DNA from: Sphingomonas changnyeongensis
GTDB taxonomy: Bacteria > Pseudomonadota > Alphaproteobacteria > Sphingomonadales > Sphingomonadaceae
Assembly (NCBI RefSeq): GCF_009913435.1
Contig: NZ_CP047895.1
Location: forward strand, 186,001-250,000
Reading direction: 5' to 3'
Length of the DNA stretch: 64,000 nucleotides
The notes beneath the pieces were generated by a model, which did not search any database, was not told the origin of the DNA, and worked only from the letters and a program-made list of their open reading frames with translations. This document shows, one piece after another, positions 21,293 to 28,624 of this stretch; positions within the stretch are counted from its first letter, which is position 1; every line of letters starts with the position of its first letter. A program made the translations under genes and the position numbers.

Positions 21293-21969
21293 GGGGCGGC
21301 GGCCGCCAGCGGGTCAGGACCGCGCGCAACCGCACCGCCGCGTCGACGCGCTGGCTGGAGAGGCAGCTCAACGATCCCTATGTGCGCCGCGCCAAGGCCG
21401 AGGGCTATCGCAGCCGTGCGGCCTATAAGCTGCTGGAGCTGGACGAGAAATTCGGCCTGCTCAAAGGCGCGCGGCGGATCGTCGATCTGGGTGTGGCACC
21501 GGGCGGCTGGGCGCAGGTGGCGCGCAAGCGCGTGCCGGGCGCGACCGTGGTCGGCATCGATCTGCTGCCGACCGACCCGATCGACGGCGTCACGCTGTTC
21601 CAGATGGATTTCACCGCCGAAGACGCGCCGGAGCGGCTGCGCGAGGCGCTGGGCGGCCAGGCGGACCTTGTCATGTCGGACATGGCAGCAAACACGGTCG
21701 GCCATGCCCAGACCGATCACCTGCGGACAATGGCGCTTGTCGAGGCCGCCGCCTGGTTCGCGATCGAGACGCTGCGCCCCGGCGGCGGTTTCATCGCCAA
21801 GGTGCTGGCGGGCGGGGCCGACAATGATCTGGTCGCGCTGCTCAAACAGCAGTTCACGACCGTCAAGCACGCCAAGCCCCCGGCCAGCCGCAAGGAATCA
21901 TCGGAATGGTATGTGATCGCCCAGGGCTTCAAGGGCCGGGCCGAGGACGCGCCGCAGTCCGGCGACTAG
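21289..21969 (+). CDS. rlmE: 23S rRNA 2'-O-uridine methyltransferase RlmE (FtsJ)
   Basis: Methylates U2552 of 23S rRNA late in large-subunit assembly. The 226-residue protein has the AdoMet motif DLGVAPGGWAQVA and the K-D-K-E catalytic set: the lysine of RSRAAYKLLE, the aspartate of VMSDMAANT, the lysine of FIAKVLAGG and the glutamate of KESSEWY. It starts inside the ppx stop codon (ATGA). Its TAG stop lies inside the terminal inverted repeat of a palindromic element. Confidence 0.94.
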   Translation: MRGGGRQRVRTARNRTAASTRWLERQLNDPYVRRAKAEGYRSRAAYKLLELDEKFGLLKGARRIVDLGVAPGGWAQVARKRVPGATVVGIDLLPTDPIDGVTLFQMDFTAEDAPERLREALGGQADLVMSDMAANTVGHAQTDHLRTMALVEAAAWFAIETLRPGGGFIAKVLAGGADNDLVALLKQQFTTVKHAKPPASRKESSEWYVIAQGFKGRAEDAPQSGD

Positions 21970-22072
21970 AGCGGTTTTCGATCCGGCTGCGCCAGATCAA
22001 CCGCTCTGATTTGTTGGTTTGCCGCGTTTTCCGAACCGTCAGGTGATCCCACCTGACTGGAAATCGCTCTAG
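21966..22072. repeat. Palindromic intergenic element with 8-bp terminal inverted repeats
   Basis: The 107-bp element starts CTAGAGCG and ends CGCTCTAG. Inside are a second arm pair (AGAGCGG / CCGCTCT) and a perfect 7-bp dyad TCAGGTG-ATCC-CACCTGA near 22040-22057. The left end supplies the TAG stop of rlmE and the right end supplies the TAG stop of the convergent DsbA-like gene. It could act as a two-way terminator. A related copy lies at 48179-48235. Confidence 0.7.
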
Positions 22073-22797
22073 CCCGGCTTTGACGCCGATCCGGCGCGGG
22101 CGGCGCGCGCATCGGCGACCGCTTTCTTGAGCGCGGCATAGCCGACCGCGCCGGACAGCGTCTGGTCGCCGATCACCCAGGCCGGGGTGCCGGTCACGCC
22201 CAGCGCCCGCGCCAGTTCGATGTTGCGCGACAGCTCGGCCGTCACCGCTGACGTCGCGCCGACGCGGGTGAGATCGGCGGCATCAAGGCCCGCCGCGCCC
22301 GCCGCCGCCGCGATCGTCCCGCTGTCCGGCCGGCCGGCGGCATAGAGCGCGTCGTGAAAGCGGACATAGCGGCCGCGCACCGCCGCCGCGAGGCTGGCGC
22401 GCGCGCCCGCCTCGCTGCCCGGGCTGAGGATCGGCAGTTCGCGGAACACGATGCGCAGCTTTGCATCCTCGCGCACCAGCCGCTGGATGTCGGGCAGGCT
22501 GGCGCGGCAGAAACCACAGGCATAGTCGAAGAACTGGACGAGCGTGACATCGGGCTTTTCCGCCCCGATCCATGCACCTGCAAACGGCGCCTCCAGCGCG
22601 CGGCGATTGCCGGCGATCCGCCCCGCCGCCTCCTTGGCGCGCAGCCGGTCCATCGCCTCGGGGATCACCTCGGGATGGGCGAGCAGATAATCGCGCACCG
22701 CCTCGCCGCCCTGCGCGGGCAGGATGAGGCTGGTGGCGACTGCCGTCACCGCGGACGAGGCAAGGGCGATCCCGGCATAAAGCGGCCAGCGGCTCAT
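22069..22797 (-). CDS. DsbA-family thiol-disulfide oxidoreductase
   Basis: A 242-residue protein anchored or exported through an N-terminal hydrophobic segment. The thioredoxin-type active site CGFC lies in QFFDYACGFCR near residue 96, and the cis-Pro loop is VTGTPAWVIG. The N-terminal LLAHPEVIPEAMDRL segment is shared with Com1/DsbA-like periplasmic oxidoreductases. It overlaps the stop of the upstream M48 protease by one base (TGATG), so both are made together and probably act in the periplasm on folding and quality control. Confidence 0.88.
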   Translation of the reverse strand: MSRWPLYAGIALASSAVTAVATSLILPAQGGEAVRDYLLAHPEVIPEAMDRLRAKEAAGRIAGNRRALEAPFAGAWIGAEKPDVTLVQFFDYACGFCRASLPDIQRLVREDAKLRIVFRELPILSPGSEAGARASLAAAVRGRYVRFHDALYAAGRPDSGTIAAAAGAAGLDAADLTRVGATSAVTAELSRNIELARALGVTGTPAWVIGDQTLSGAVGYAALKKAVADARAARAGSASKPG

Positions 22798-24158
22798 CAG
22801 CGGCGTTTCTCCTGTTCGGCGGCGGTGCGCGCCACCATTTCAATGTCCTGCGCGCGCAGATAGTCGGGCGAGCCCTGCGGAATCCCTGCCAGCGCGGTGC
22901 GCGCGCTCATGAGCGCCAGGCGCGGCTGGCCTTCAAGGTTGAAGCGTTCGGCGCTGGCGAGCGCGGCGCGCGCGACATCGCCGCGCTGGCCGTAGATGAC
23001 GCCCAGCTGATACCAGGCAAAGGGATTGTCCTTGTCCTTGGCGAGCGCTGCGCGCAGCACCCGTTCGGCCTCGGGATGGTTGCCGTCATCCTCGGTCGCG
23101 ACCAGCGCATGGCCGAACATCGATGCGATCAGCGGGTTGAACTGGGTCAGCTGCACGGCCTCGCGCAGTGCGGGCAGCGCCTCGCGCGGGCGGCCGGATT
23201 CGAGCAGCACCTGCCCCTTCAGCTCAAGGAAATAGGGGTCGTGCGGCGCGGTGGCGAGCAGCGCGTCGATCTCGGCCAGCGCCTGTTCGGGATAGGCGCT
23301 ACGATGCCAGGCATAGGCGCGGGCATAGCGGGCCGGAATGCTGCGATCGGTTTCCGGATATTCGCGCAGCACCTGGGGAGGATCGAGCGCATAGCCCTTG
23401 AGCTTGGCCTTGATGCGCTGGAACCGCGCCTCGATCGCCGGATCGGTCGGCTTGTCCCACGCCGGCGCGCCCTTGAGCACATCGGTCAGCACCGTCACGC
23501 GCTCGCGGCTGAGCGGATGGGTGCGATCATAGCTGTCGGTCGCCTGGATGCCGAGCCGATATTCCTGATTCTGCAACTTTTTGAAGAAATCGATCAGCCC
23601 GCGCCCGCTGACCCCGGCGGCATTCAGATAGCGCGCGGCCGCCGCATCGGCGCTTGATTCCTGCGTGCGGGTGAAGGCGAGGAACTTGCCCATCGCCGCC
23701 TGCTGACCGGCGGCAAAAATGCCCGCCCCGGCCTCCCCGGCCCCGGCCGCGATCGCCGCCGCGCCCAGCAGCAGCGACAGCAGCATGATGCCCGTCGCCG
23801 CCTTTGCACCTTCGGAAAACCGGACGACATGGCCGCCCTCGATATGGCCGATTTCATGGGCGATCACGCCCTGCACCTGATTGGCATTGTCGGCCGAGGT
23901 GATCAGCCCGGAATGCATATAGACGATCTGGCCGCCCGCGACGAAGGCGTTGATACTGCCGTCAAGGATCATCACGATCTGCACGTTGCGCGGCTGCAGC
24001 CCGGCGGCGATGATCAGATCGCGCGACATGTCGAGCATCAGCGCCTCGGTCTCGGCGTCGCGCACGATCGACTGGGCAAGCGCCGGGCGCGCCATCACCG
24101 CAACCGACAGCATCAGCGCGAGGACGAGGCGGAACAGACGGGTCAGCGCTGCGGGCAT
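22797..24158 (-). CDS. M48 family metalloprotease with TPR region (BepA-like)
   Basis: A 453-residue periplasmic zinc protease. It has a signal peptide (ending RPALAQS), the zinc motif HEIGHIEGGH near residue 110 and the downstream zinc ligand region ESSADAAAARYL. TPR-like helices occupy the C-terminal half (from about residue 290). This layout matches BepA/YfgC, which degrades or helps assemble outer-membrane proteins such as LptD. The ATG at 24158 has AAGGG upstream. Pairing with a DsbA-like protein fits a role in disulfide-containing outer-membrane substrates. Confidence 0.88.
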   Translation of the reverse strand: MPAALTRLFRLVLALMLSVAVMARPALAQSIVRDAETEALMLDMSRDLIIAAGLQPRNVQIVMILDGSINAFVAGGQIVYMHSGLITSADNANQVQGVIAHEIGHIEGGHVVRFSEGAKAATGIMLLSLLLGAAAIAAGAGEAGAGIFAAGQQAAMGKFLAFTRTQESSADAAAARYLNAAGVSGRGLIDFFKKLQNQEYRLGIQATDSYDRTHPLSRERVTVLTDVLKGAPAWDKPTDPAIEARFQRIKAKLKGYALDPPQVLREYPETDRSIPARYARAYAWHRSAYPEQALAEIDALLATAPHDPYFLELKGQVLLESGRPREALPALREAVQLTQFNPLIASMFGHALVATEDDGNHPEAERVLRAALAKDKDNPFAWYQLGVIYGQRGDVARAALASAERFNLEGQPRLALMSARTALAGIPQGSPDYLRAQDIEMVARTAAEQEKRR

Positions 24159-24216
24159 GGCCGTGCCCTTCTGCCCATCGAACTGAACCGGCGATGAAGA
24201 ACAGCGGCAATGGGTC

Positions 24217-24248
24217 CGCCCCGGAGAACCGACAGGATCTCCGGGGCG
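24217..24248. other. Perfect 11-bp hairpin between rne and the protease gene
   Basis: CGCCCCGGAGA and TCTCCGGGGCG flank a 10-nt loop. It lies just after the rne stop codon on the minus strand. No T-run follows in either direction, so it is more likely an RNA-end stabiliser or a Rho-type end than a classical intrinsic terminator. Confidence 0.55.
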
Positions 24249-24255
24249 AAACGCA

Positions 24256-26997
24256 TCAGAAGCGGCCGGTGATCGTCCGCTGCCACCAGCCCTTGCGCGG
24301 CGGAGCAGAGTCGGCGGCGTTCCCGGCGGCTTCGGCCTCGGCGGTCGCCGGCGCGGCGGCATCCTCGGCCACGACCTTGGCCGGGGCGGGTTCCGCCACC
24401 GGTTCGGCAGCGACGGCGACCGCATCCGGTGCCTCGGCAGCCGGGGCGTCGGCCTTGCGGCGGCGCGTGCGGCGCGGCTTGGCCGGGGCGGCATCGGTCG
24501 CCTCGCCGGCCTCGGCCGGCGGCGCATCGGCCACGGGCGCGGCTTCGGCGTCGACCGGCGCATCCGCCTTTTTGCGGCGGCTGCGCTTCGGCTTGGCCGG
24601 AGCGGCCTCGGCGGTCACCGGTTCGGCGGCCTCAGGCTCGGCGGGCTCGACCGTGGCCGCATCGGCAGCGACCGGCGCATCGGCCTTGCGGCGACGGGTG
24701 CGGCGCGCCCGGGCGGGTGCGGCGGCCTCGGCAGCCGGGGCGTCCTCGGCGGCGGGCGCCGCTGCGGCCTCGACATCGGCTGTCGCGGTTTCGGCGACAG
24801 CAATGTCACCGCTCTCGCCCACATCCCCGGCCTCGGCCCCGGCCTGCGCCTCATCGCCCTGACGCCGACGGCGTCCGCCGCGACGGCCACGCCGGCCACG
24901 CCGGCCGCGACGGCCTTCGCCATCCTCACCACCGGCCTCGTCGGTGCGGCGGGCAGCCGCCTCGCCGTCCTCGACGGCATCGGCCTCATCCTGCGCGGCG
25001 TCATCGGCGTCGGCATCTTCGCCATGGCTGGTGCGCTCGGCCCCGGCCTCGCTGCCATCAGCCCCGTCCCGGCCGCGACGGCCACGACGACGGCGGCGGC
25101 GGCGGCGGGCACCGCCCTCGCCACGTTCGTCACGCGCGCCATCCCGGCTTTCGCCGTCGCCGCGCGCACCGGATTCGCCCCGCGCACCGGCCTCGGCGGC
25201 TTCCTCTTCCTCGTCCTCTTCGTCCTCGATCTCGTCGATCTCGGGATCGTCATCGTCGAACGCGATCTGCGGCGGATCGAAACGCGGCGCATGGGCGGGC
25301 GGCGGGCCGCTCGACTCCACGGTCATGCGCGCGCCCTCGACCTCGCCCGACTGGGCAACCTCGATGCGCACGCCGTAACGTTCCTCGATCTCCGCCAGTT
25401 CGGCGCGCTTGTGATTGAGGACATAGAGCGCCGCTTCCTGGCTGGCGCGCAGCAGCAGCAGCGAACCGCGCCCGCGCGCCGCTTCGTCCTCGAGCAGACG
25501 CAGCGCCGACAGGCCGGCCGACGAGGCGGTGCGGACAAAGCCCGTGCCTTCGCAGTGCGGACAGGGCCGCGTCGAGGCTTCGAGCACGCCGGTGCGCAGC
25601 CGCTGGCGGCTCATTTCCATCAGGCCGAAGCCCGAAATGCGGCCGACCTGGATGCGCGCCCGGTCATTGGCGAGCGCCGCCTTCATCGCCTTTTCAACCT
25701 TACGGACGTTGGAGCCATTCTCCATGTCGATAAAGTCGATGACGACCAGCCCGGCCATGTCGCGCAGGCGAAGCTGGCGCGCAATCTCGTGCGCGGCCTC
25801 AAGGTTGGTGGCGACCGCCGTCTGCTCGATCCCGTGCTCGCGCGTCGAGCGGCCGGAGTTGATGTCGATCGACACCAGCGCCTCGGTCGGGTTGATGACC
25901 AGATAGCCGCCCGATTTCAGCTGCACGACCGGCTGGTACATCTGCGACAGCTGGTCCTCGACGCCGAAGCGCTGGAACAGCGGCACCGGATCGGAATAAG
26001 GCTGCACGCGCCGCGCATGGCTCGGCATCAGCAGCTTCATGAACGACTTGGCGGCGCGATAGCCGTCCTCGCCCTCCACGATCACTTCCTCGATGTCGCG
26101 GTTGTAGATGTCGCGGATCGCGCGCTTGATCAGGTCGCTGTCGCCATAGATCAGCGCCGGGGCGGACGCGCTCAGCGTCGTCTCGCGGATCTCGTCCCAC
26201 AGCCGCGCCAGATAGTCGAAATCGCGCTTGATCTCGGTCTTGGTGCGCGACAGGCCGGCGGTGCGGACGATGCAGCCCATGGTCTTGGGCAGCGTCAGTT
26301 CCGACATGATCGACTTCAGCCGCTTGCGGTCGGCAGCGTTCGAGATCTTGCGGCTGATCCCGCCGCCCTGGGCGGTGTTGGGCATCAGCACGCAGTAGCG
26401 GCCGGCAAGCGACAGATAGGTGGTAAGCGCCGCGCCCTTGTTGCCGCGTTCTTCCTTGACGACCTGAACCAGCAGCACCTGGCGGCGGCGGATCACGTCC
26501 TGGATCTTGTAGCGGCGGCGCAGCCGCATCCGCCGCTCGCGCAGCGATTCAACCGCATCGTCGGACCCGCCGCCGCCGTTCAGCGCCTCGGCGCGCGGAC
26601 GCTCCTCGCCGTCATCGCCATGCGCGCCGTCGCCCTCGGCATCGTGCGCGCCATCGTGCGCGCCATCGTCATCATCCTCGGCATTCTGCAGCGCCGCTTC
26701 CTCGGCGGCATGCTCCGCCTCTTCGCGCAGCAGCGCTTCGCGGTCTTCCTTGGGGATCTGGTAATAATCGGGATGGATTTCGGAAAAGGCGAGGAAGCCG
26801 TGGCGATTGCCGCCATAATCGACAAACGCGGCCTGGAGAGACGGTTCGACCCGCGTCACCTTGGCGAGATAGATATTCCCCTTGAGCTGCTTCCGCTCGG
26901 CCGATTCGAAATCAAATTCCTCGATACGGTTGCCTTTGACGACGGCCACGCGGGTTTCTTCCCGGTGGCGCGCGTCGATCAACATGCGCATGGTCAT
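24256..26997 (-). CDS. rne: Ribonuclease E
   Basis: The main endonuclease of mRNA turnover and scaffold of the RNA degradosome. The 913-residue protein begins TMRMLIDARHREETR and has an S1 domain interrupted by an acidic, His/Asp-rich insert (about residues 90-150). The DNase I-like catalytic core has aspartates in IDINSG and VVIDFIDMEN near residue 415. The zinc link RPCPHCEG lies near residue 478. From about residue 560 the protein is disordered: an acidic block, Arg-rich RNA-binding patches and Ala/Pro/Glu-rich repeats. GGAG lies 8 bases before the ATG. The leader to 27475 is long, and the E. coli homologue autoregulates through its leader. Confidence 0.95.
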   Translation of the reverse strand: MTMRMLIDARHREETRVAVVKGNRIEEFDFESAERKQLKGNIYLAKVTRVEPSLQAAFVDYGGNRHGFLAFSEIHPDYYQIPKEDREALLREEAEHAAEEAALQNAEDDDDGAHDGAHDAEGDGAHGDDGEERPRAEALNGGGGSDDAVESLRERRMRLRRRYKIQDVIRRRQVLLVQVVKEERGNKGAALTTYLSLAGRYCVLMPNTAQGGGISRKISNAADRKRLKSIMSELTLPKTMGCIVRTAGLSRTKTEIKRDFDYLARLWDEIRETTLSASAPALIYGDSDLIKRAIRDIYNRDIEEVIVEGEDGYRAAKSFMKLLMPSHARRVQPYSDPVPLFQRFGVEDQLSQMYQPVVQLKSGGYLVINPTEALVSIDINSGRSTREHGIEQTAVATNLEAAHEIARQLRLRDMAGLVVIDFIDMENGSNVRKVEKAMKAALANDRARIQVGRISGFGLMEMSRQRLRTGVLEASTRPCPHCEGTGFVRTASSAGLSALRLLEDEAARGRGSLLLLRASQEAALYVLNHKRAELAEIEERYGVRIEVAQSGEVEGARMTVESSGPPPAHAPRFDPPQIAFDDDDPEIDEIEDEEDEEEEAAEAGARGESGARGDGESRDGARDERGEGGARRRRRRRRGRRGRDGADGSEAGAERTSHGEDADADDAAQDEADAVEDGEAAARRTDEAGGEDGEGRRGRRGRRGRRGGRRRRQGDEAQAGAEAGDVGESGDIAVAETATADVEAAAAPAAEDAPAAEAAAPARARRTRRRKADAPVAADAATVEPAEPEAAEPVTAEAAPAKPKRSRRKKADAPVDAEAAPVADAPPAEAGEATDAAPAKPRRTRRRKADAPAAEAPDAVAVAAEPVAEPAPAKVVAEDAAAPATAEAEAAGNAADSAPPRKGWWQRTITGRF

Positions 26998-27475
26998 TCA
27001 CTGGTCTCCGGGCGCGGGCGCGGCCGTCGGCGGTCAAGCAGCCGATCCGGGCGCCGGCGCGATAGCAGGCGGGCGACGCGCGGAACCCATGGTCCGCAGC
27101 CGCCGGCAATGGTGATACGAAAATAAGCGCTTCCGCTGCACGGGCATGCCGCGGGCCTTGGCCGCGGTCATCGTCCTGCGTCGCGCAACCGCCGGCACCT
27201 GCCGGACGATGCGAAACGCGGAAAACATGCCCCATTGCAACATCAACCTGTTCGGTCGGCACCGGGCGGATGGCAAAAACCTGCCCGCCGGTAAGCCGGT
27301 AAAGGCCGCGCAATACGGCGCGACTGTCATGACTGCTAGCATTGCTTGCAACATGGAGCAAGTTGCCATGGCTGCAACTGCCCATCGCCATTGCAAAATC
27401 CTGCCGGCCATGCTGTCGGCGGACAGGATCAACGGGCATGGACCGGCGGGCGCGGACCGCCGGGCACGGGCGCAG
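26998..27475. other. Intergenic region: rne leader and amidase upstream region
   Basis: No gene is supported in this 478-bp stretch. It holds the divergent starts of rne (minus) and the amidase (plus). Small inverted repeats occur at 27345-27362 (CTTGC/GCAAG) and 27361-27379 (AGTTGC/GCAACT). They would form hairpins in a long rne leader transcript. No promoter stands out. Confidence 0.4.
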
Positions 27476-28350
27476 ATGGCGGGGCAGGTGCGCGACAGGA
27501 TCTGGCAGGCGGCGGCGGCAGCCATTCTGGCGGCGGGCATCGCGGCCGCCGTCCGGCTGGCGCTGATCGCCGCCGCGCAGACGCCGGGCACGCTCACGCT
27601 GCGCCTCGATCCGCCGCCGCCCGCCGCCCCCTGCCCGCCGTCGACGGCCCCGCCGACCGGCCGCTCGTCATCCTCGATCCCGGCCATGGCGGCCATGATC
27701 CGGGCGCGGTGGCGCAGGGCGGCGCGGCGCGCGAAAAGGATCTGACGCTGGCCCTTGCCCGCACGGTGCGCGCGCGCATCCTGGCGGGCGGGCGGGCGCG
27801 GGTGGCGCTGACCCGCGACACCGACCGCTATCTGAGCCTGCGCGAGCGGATCGAGATTGGCCGCGCGCTCGGGGCCAGGCTGTTCGTCTCGCTGCACGCC
27901 GATGCCGCGCCGGCAGGGGACGCGGCGCATGGGGCGACCATCTACACGCTGTCGGAGACCGCCTCCGATGCCGAGGCCGCGGCACTGGCGCGGAGCGAGA
28001 ACCGCGCCGACATTGTGCGCGGGATCGATCTGGGCGCGGCGCGCGACGATGTGGCCTCGATCCTGATCGACCTCGCGCAGCGCGAGACGCGCGCCGATGC
28101 CCTCGCCTTTGCCCGGCTGCTGCACCGCGAGGCCGAGGCGAGCGTGCCGTTCCGCCCCGATCATCTGCGCACCGCCTCGCTGATGGTGCTGAAGGCGCCC
28201 GACATGCCCTCGGTGCTGCTCGAGGCGGGCTATATCACCAACGCCACCGACCTCGCCTTTATCGGCGCGCCCGACGGCCAGCGGCGCATCGCCGACGCGA
28301 TCGCCCGCGCCATCGATGCGCATTTCGCGCGCAAGGCCGCCCGGCGTTAG
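27476..28350 (+). CDS. N-acetylmuramoyl-L-alanine amidase (frame breaks after the leader)
   Basis: Cleaves stem peptides from peptidoglycan during cell separation. The catalytic Amidase_3 domain is intact: LVILDPGHGGHDPGA (zinc His), the glutamate of AREKDLTLA, SLHADA and LLEAGYITN. In the domain's own frame the N terminus is low-complexity nonsense. A neighbouring frame from the ATG at 27476 gives a real membrane/signal segment (WQAAAAAILAAGIAAAV) followed by RLDPPPPAAP. Adding one C to the C-run at 27627-27631 fuses the two frames smoothly (PPPPAAPLPAVDGPADRPLVILDPG). Transcribed towards the PBP1A gene. Confidence 0.82.
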
Positions 28351-28386
28351 GGGAGGCGCGTCTGTGCCGCGCCTCGCGGCGCGGGG

Positions 28387-28468
28387 GCGGCACCGGCCCG
28401 CTCCCCCACCCGGCCACCCAACGGCAGTATCATATGGGTGGCCGGGTGGGGGAGCGGGCCGGTGCCGC
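28387..28468. repeat. Perfect 34-bp inverted repeat (hairpin) with 14-nt loop
   Basis: Arms at 28387-28420 and 28435-28468 are exactly complementary; the right arm reads GGGTGGCCGGGTGGGGGAGC and onward. It lies between the amidase stop and the PBP1A gene. The right arm recurs in slightly altered form at 61904-61938, so this is a dispersed element rather than a simple terminator. Confidence 0.8.
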
Positions 28469-28490
28469 GACACGAACAAACACGCGCGGG

Positions 28491-28538
28491 CCGGTGCCGT
28501 TCTTCCCAACAAACAACACCCGGTGCCGTTCTTCCCAA
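28491..28538 (+). repeat. Two tandem copies of CCGGTGCCGTTCTTCCC
   Basis: Exact 17-base copies at 28491 and 28520, both followed by AA, lie 29 bases apart just after the 34-bp hairpin. A third exact copy is at 61930. The rest of 28539-28624 is A/C-rich and holds no gene. Confidence 0.7.
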
Positions 28539-28624
28539 TCCACAAACAACCTGCCGCCGCACCACAAACACCCCACTCCCCGACCGACTGTAAAACCCCG
28601 TGAAAGCTGCTAGAGCCGGGCGCG

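Noticed and set aside
24600..25250. Several open frames on both strands within the 3' part of rne
   Set aside because: They arise from the repetitive Ala/Glu/Arg/Pro coding of the disordered RNase E scaffold; none has independent motifs.
28476..28545. Short direct repeats resembling a CRISPR start
   Set aside because: Only two 17-base copies 29 bases apart, no uniform spacers and no cas genes. Better explained as a dispersed intergenic repeat.
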